DNA of 64,000 nucleotides from Spirosoma aureum (GTDB lineage Bacteria > Bacteroidota > Bacteroidia > Cytophagales > Spirosomataceae), in the NCBI RefSeq assembly GCF_011604685.1, contig NZ_CP050063.1, positions 8,163,001-8,227,000 of the forward strand. The letters run 5' to 3'. The position numbers and the translations under genes are program-made. Below, piece by piece: positions 60,813 to 64,000 of this stretch. The notes beneath the pieces were generated by a model. The model ran no database searches. It saw nothing but the letters and a program-made list of their open reading frames with translations, and was not told the origin of the DNA. The first letter of the stretch is position 1, and every line of letters starts with the position of its first letter.

Positions 60813-63800
60813 ATGAAACCAATGTCTACCTTTCAGTTGATTTTGAGGCACTCTCTAACCATCGCGTTGCTGGTAGGAGTATGCTTTGCACAGGCCAACG
60901 GAACTACCAAAAACAAACCGCCCAAAACCATTACCGGGACGGTTACACTAGCCACGAATAGTCAGCCGATTGCGGGAGCCAATATCCTGATCAAAGGCAC
61001 CCAGACTGGATCGGTCACTGATCAGCGAGGCAATTATGCCATTTCTGTCAATAGTGACAATGCCGTACTTGTCTTCTCGTTTATCGGGCATAAAACGCAG
61101 GAAATTACGGTTGGCAACCAGTCGGTTATCAATGTTGAGCTGGTCGAAAATAACGAGGTACTGGGCGAAGTTGTCGTTACTGCCCTGGGCATTAAGCGGG
61201 AAGCTCGTTCGCTGGGCTATGCCGTCGGTGAAGTACAGGGAAAAGACCTTAGCCGGATTGCGCAGGAAAACGTTCTGAATTCACTGGCTGGTCGTGTACC
61301 GGGTGTGCAAATAAGCTCGACGGGGCCTTCGGGCTCGTCGGTCAGTATGATCATCCGGGGTGCCAAATCACTCAATACCGACAACCAGCCTTTGTTTGTC
61401 GTCGATGGTGTTCCGATTGCCAACTCGCTTAATAACGTCAGCCAGATTGGTAACGACAACCGCGTCGATTACGGCAATGCGATTTCCGACATCAATCCGG
61501 AAGATGTTGAAAATATATCCATCCTGAAAGGCCCGAGTGCGGCTGCCTTATATGGCTCTCGGGCGGGTAATGGCGTCGTGCTGATTACGACAAAGAGCGG
61601 CTCGAAGTCGCAGAAAATGACTGTTTCGCTGACCTCCAATACGGTATTTGATCAGCCCTATAAATACCTCAAGATGTCGAGCCAGTTTGCCACGGGCATT
61701 CTTCCGTTCACGCCGGATGCCAACCCCTACCCAGGTGGTATTCTGCAAATCGACGAAAGTTCGGCGGGTGGTGTAGGACCTGAGCTCGACAAAGGGTATA
61801 ACGCGATCCAGTGGAATAGCCCGATTGGTTCCGATGGCAAGCCAATACCAACCCCACTTATTTCGCATCCGAACAATATTAAGGATTTCGTCCGGACGGG
61901 TATTACCAGCACTAACGGCGTATCGATCTCCAACAACTCCGAAAAAGTCACCTATCGGCTTTCGTATTCCAATATGAGCAGCCGGGGTATTGTTCCAAAC
62001 TCGGATCTGTTCAAGAATACGCTGGCAATCAGTACCAATGTACGTGTCAGTAACAAACTGACCTTGAGCACTAACCTGGATTTCAGCCGTAACAACTCCA
62101 ACAACCGGCCCGCTGGCGAACGGGGAACGAACCCATTGCAGTGGGCGTATGCTGTTGGGTCGCACATCAACATCAATGACCTGCGCGATTACTGGGTACC
62201 CGGCAAAGAGGGCCTGCAACAGAAATCACAAAGCATCGGCAACTACAACAACCCATACTTCCTGGCCTATGAAGTAAACAACAGTTATGTGCGGGATCGG
62301 GTATTTGGCAACCTCAGAGCCGAATGGCAGCTTACGCCCGAAATCAAATTGATGGGTCGTTATGCGCTGGATACCTACTCCGAACAGCGTGAAACCAAAA
62401 TAGCCAAGAGTTACACCGGCGAGCCGAATGGAGCCTACGGTCTGATCAATCTGAAACGCTACGAACGGAATGCGGACTTCCTGGCCACCTATACCAAACG
62501 ATTCAATGCGCTGAGCGTCGTGGTATCGGCCGGGGGAAACAATCGCTACTCGCAATCGTCGGATCTGAACAATAGTAGCAAAAACGGGGCTGGCCTGATA
62601 ATTCCGGGCTTATATACCATTCAGAATATTGCGCCAAACAACCTTCAGTACAACAACTACCTGTATAAGAAGGCTATTTACAGCGCCTATGCGACTGCCA
62701 ATCTGGGCTTTAAAGACATGATTTATCTGGACCTGACCGCCCGCAACGACTGGTCCAGCACACTGCCTGCCAATAATCGCTCCTATTTCTATCCGTCAGC
62801 ATCGTTAAGCTTATTGCTCAACGAAATGGTCCATATTTCCAACAATGTCGATCTGTTTAAACTTCGGGCTGGGGTAGCTCAGGTTGGGAATGATGCCAAT
62901 CCCTACAGTCTGTATCCTACGCTGGGCGATGCAGGTGCCTGGAATGGTGTAACACGCCTGTCGAAATCGGGAAGCATTCTCCTTCCTGATCTCAAACCCG
63001 AAATTGCGACCTCCTACGAAGTGGGTATCGACTACAACATGTTCCGGAATCGGCTCCGCTTTTCGGGAACGTATTACATGTCTGAAAACCGCAACCAGAT
63101 TCTCCCCTCGCAGATTCCGTCCTCTTCGGGCTTTACGACCAAAAACATCAATGCCGGGCTGCTCGAAAGCCGGGGCGTCGAACTGTCGCTTGGCGGCACA
63201 CTTGTCGACAAAGGCGGTCTGCGCTGGGACCTGACAACGAATTTCACCAAGAACACCACACGTATCAAAGAACTGGCCGAAGGCATACCCTATTATACCT
63301 TATGGACTGATGCTAAAGGAGGTGCCTGGACGTATGTTGGCGATAAAGTCGGTGATATCTACGATGCCGAGATTATTACGGTAACCGACCAGAAATCACC
63401 TTATTATGGCTATCCCATTTTAAACAACGATGGCTCCTGGCAAAGTAAGAGTGCTACAACGACCAAGAATAAAATCGGGAACTTCAACCCCAACTTTATC
63501 CTGGGTGCACAGAGTTCGCTTTCTTACAAAGGGTTCACACTCAACTTCTCGCTCGACTGGCGTTCTGGTGGTGATTTTGTATCGCAAACCTACCGGTACA
63601 TGGAGTCGGATCTGCGTTCGCAGCGGTTTCTGGACAATCTGATCAATCCGGGTGGCCGGTCTGGCGATGAGCTCCGCAACTGGCTGGTCGCGAATCAGGA
63701 TCAGTACATCAAAATCCACGGTAACTTTTTCCCGATTGTGGGCGGCCCAACGGCAGCTTATGGCGGTTATCCGTTTGAATTCGGTGGTAAATCGTATGCC

Positions 63801-64000
63801 TATGGTGTATTCAATCCGGGCGTTATCGCACAGTATGATTCGCAGGGTAACATCACGGGTTATACTGAAAACTTAGGCGGAGCAGGGACCAAAATCATTC
63901 CGTACGGCGATAATTATCCGTGGGATTTCACGCGGGCGGCCACGTTTGATGCCTCGTTCGTTAAACTCCGGGAAATTTCACTCGGCTACGACATTCCGGC
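60813..64000 (+). CDS. SusC/RagA-type TonB-dependent outer-membrane receptor (3' end outside the window)
   Basis: Open from ATG 60813 to the window end, 1062 codons, no stop. A signal peptide (about 1-28) is followed by a carboxypeptidase-regulatory-like domain (PIAGANILIKGTQTGSVTDQ), a TonB box-like LGEVVVTALGI, a plug domain (VPGVQISSTGPSGSSVSMII, LFVVDGVPIANS, ISILKGPSAAALYG, GNGVVLITTK) and the start of the 22-strand barrel. SusC-type porins import glycans or siderophores with an SusD lipoprotein, expected just past the window. It is presumably controlled by the ECF sigma factor upstream. Substrate unknown. Confidence 0.93.
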   Translation, partial: MKPMSTFQLILRHSLTIALLVGVCFAQANGTTKNKPPKTITGTVTLATNSQPIAGANILIKGTQTGSVTDQRGNYAISVNSDNAVLVFSFIGHKTQEITVGNQSVINVELVENNEVLGEVVVTALGIKREARSLGYAVGEVQGKDLSRIAQENVLNSLAGRVPGVQISSTGPSGSSVSMIIRGAKSLNTDNQPLFVVDGVPIANSLNNVSQIGNDNRVDYGNAISDINPEDVENISILKGPSAAALYGSRAGNGVVLITTKSGSKSQKMTVSLTSNTVFDQPYKYLKMSSQFATGILPFTPDANPYPGGILQIDESSAGGVGPELDKGYNAIQWNSPIGSDGKPIPTPLISHPNNIKDFVRTGITSTNGVSISNNSEKVTYRLSYSNMSSRGIVPNSDLFKNTLAISTNVRVSNKLTLSTNLDFSRNNSNNRPAGERGTNPLQWAYAVGSHININDLRDYWVPGKEGLQQKSQSIGNYNNPYFLAYEVNNSYVRDRVFGNLRAEWQLTPEIKLMGRYALDTYSEQRETKIAKSYTGEPNGAYGLINLKRYERNADFLATYTKRFNALSVVVSAGGNNRYSQSSDLNNSSKNGAGLIIPGLYTIQNIAPNNLQYNNYLYKKAIYSAYATANLGFKDMIYLDLTARNDWSSTLPANNRSYFYPSASLSLLLNEMVHISNNVDLFKLRAGVAQVGNDANPYSLYPTLGDAGAWNGVTRLSKSGSILLPDLKPEIATSYEVGIDYNMFRNRLRFSGTYYMSENRNQILPSQIPSSSGFTTKNINAGLLESRGVELSLGGTLVDKGGLRWDLTTNFTKNTTRIKELAEGIPYYTLWTDAKGGAWTYVGDKVGDIYDAEIITVTDQKSPYYGYPILNNDGSWQSKSATTTKNKIGNFNPNFILGAQSSLSYKGFTLNFSLDWRSGGDFVSQTYRYMESDLRSQRFLDNLINPGGRSGDELRNWLVANQDQYIKIHGNFFPIVGGPTAAYGGYPFEFGGKSYAYGVFNPGVIAQYDSQGNITGYTENLGGAGTKIIPYGDNYPWDFTRAATFDASFVKLREISLGYDIP

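Noticed and set aside
1..64000. tRNA, rRNA or tmRNA genes
   Set aside because: By eye no T-arm consensus with matching acceptor stem or rRNA core sequence was found; a covariance scan could still find one.

Overview
The window looks like a chromosomal segment of a Cytophagales bacterium (Bacteroidota), most like Spirosoma and its relatives. This rests on gene families, not on a search: LytS/LytTR two-component pairs, an ECF sigma gene beside a SusC-type TonB receptor, GH20 and NagX proteins, an Ig-repeat surface protein, a BstA-type DinB protein, and -7 boxes close to the Bacteroidota form TAnnTTTG. Shine-Dalgarno sequences are mostly absent, as expected there. No rRNA, tRNA, CRISPR array or intact insertion sequence was recognised.

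Region 1 (1-9.8 kb): end of a GNAT acetyltransferase, a duplicated membrane protein, a secreted two-domain aspartic protease with a PDZ domain, a LytS/LytTR pair, a DegT aminotransferase closely followed by a large exported glycoside-hydrolase-like protein, and an Rpn-family nuclease. Region 2 (9.8-19.5 kb): an amino-sugar locus with an XylR-like regulator, MFS sugar transporter, ROK kinase, GH20 lipoprotein, NagX-like acetyltransferase and a second copy of the GH-like family. Together these would release, import and phosphorylate N-acetyl sugars; nagA and nagB are not in the window.

Region 3 (19.6-32 kb) is a patchwork: a small membrane protein, an EthD-like protein, a 350-bp relic of an IS1182-type element, a second LytS/LytTR pair, two small exported proteins, a fragment of a large adhesin gene, an aldo/keto reductase with an AraC regulator, a HAMP histidine kinase preceded by two decayed kinase C-termini, and a DJ-1/PfpI protein. 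Region 4 (32-40.4 kb): an alcohol dehydrogenase/esterase pair, a possible small RNA with its own terminator, a PER/VEB/CfxA-like class A beta-lactamase, an AraC regulator beside an SDR, and an AlkZ/YcaQ-type DNA glycosylase.

Region 5 (40.6-50.9 kb) is a pair of divergent operons. Leftward: HpaI aldolase, a 701-residue membrane protein, a glycerophosphodiesterase, a metallophosphatase and a NagX-like protein. Rightward: a HUMPS decarboxylase, zinc dehydrogenase, SDR and TIM-barrel isomerase. They look like one pathway for a phosphodiester-linked polyol or sugar acid, substrate unknown. Region 6 (51-64 kb): a BstA-like protein, a 1679-residue Ig-repeat surface protein, a propeller plus alpha-barrel exported protein, and an ECF sigma / small ORF / SusC cluster with three AT-rich dyads upstream. 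Long intergenic palindromes of related sequence recur at 13.2, 50.9, 56.8 and 60.4 kb.
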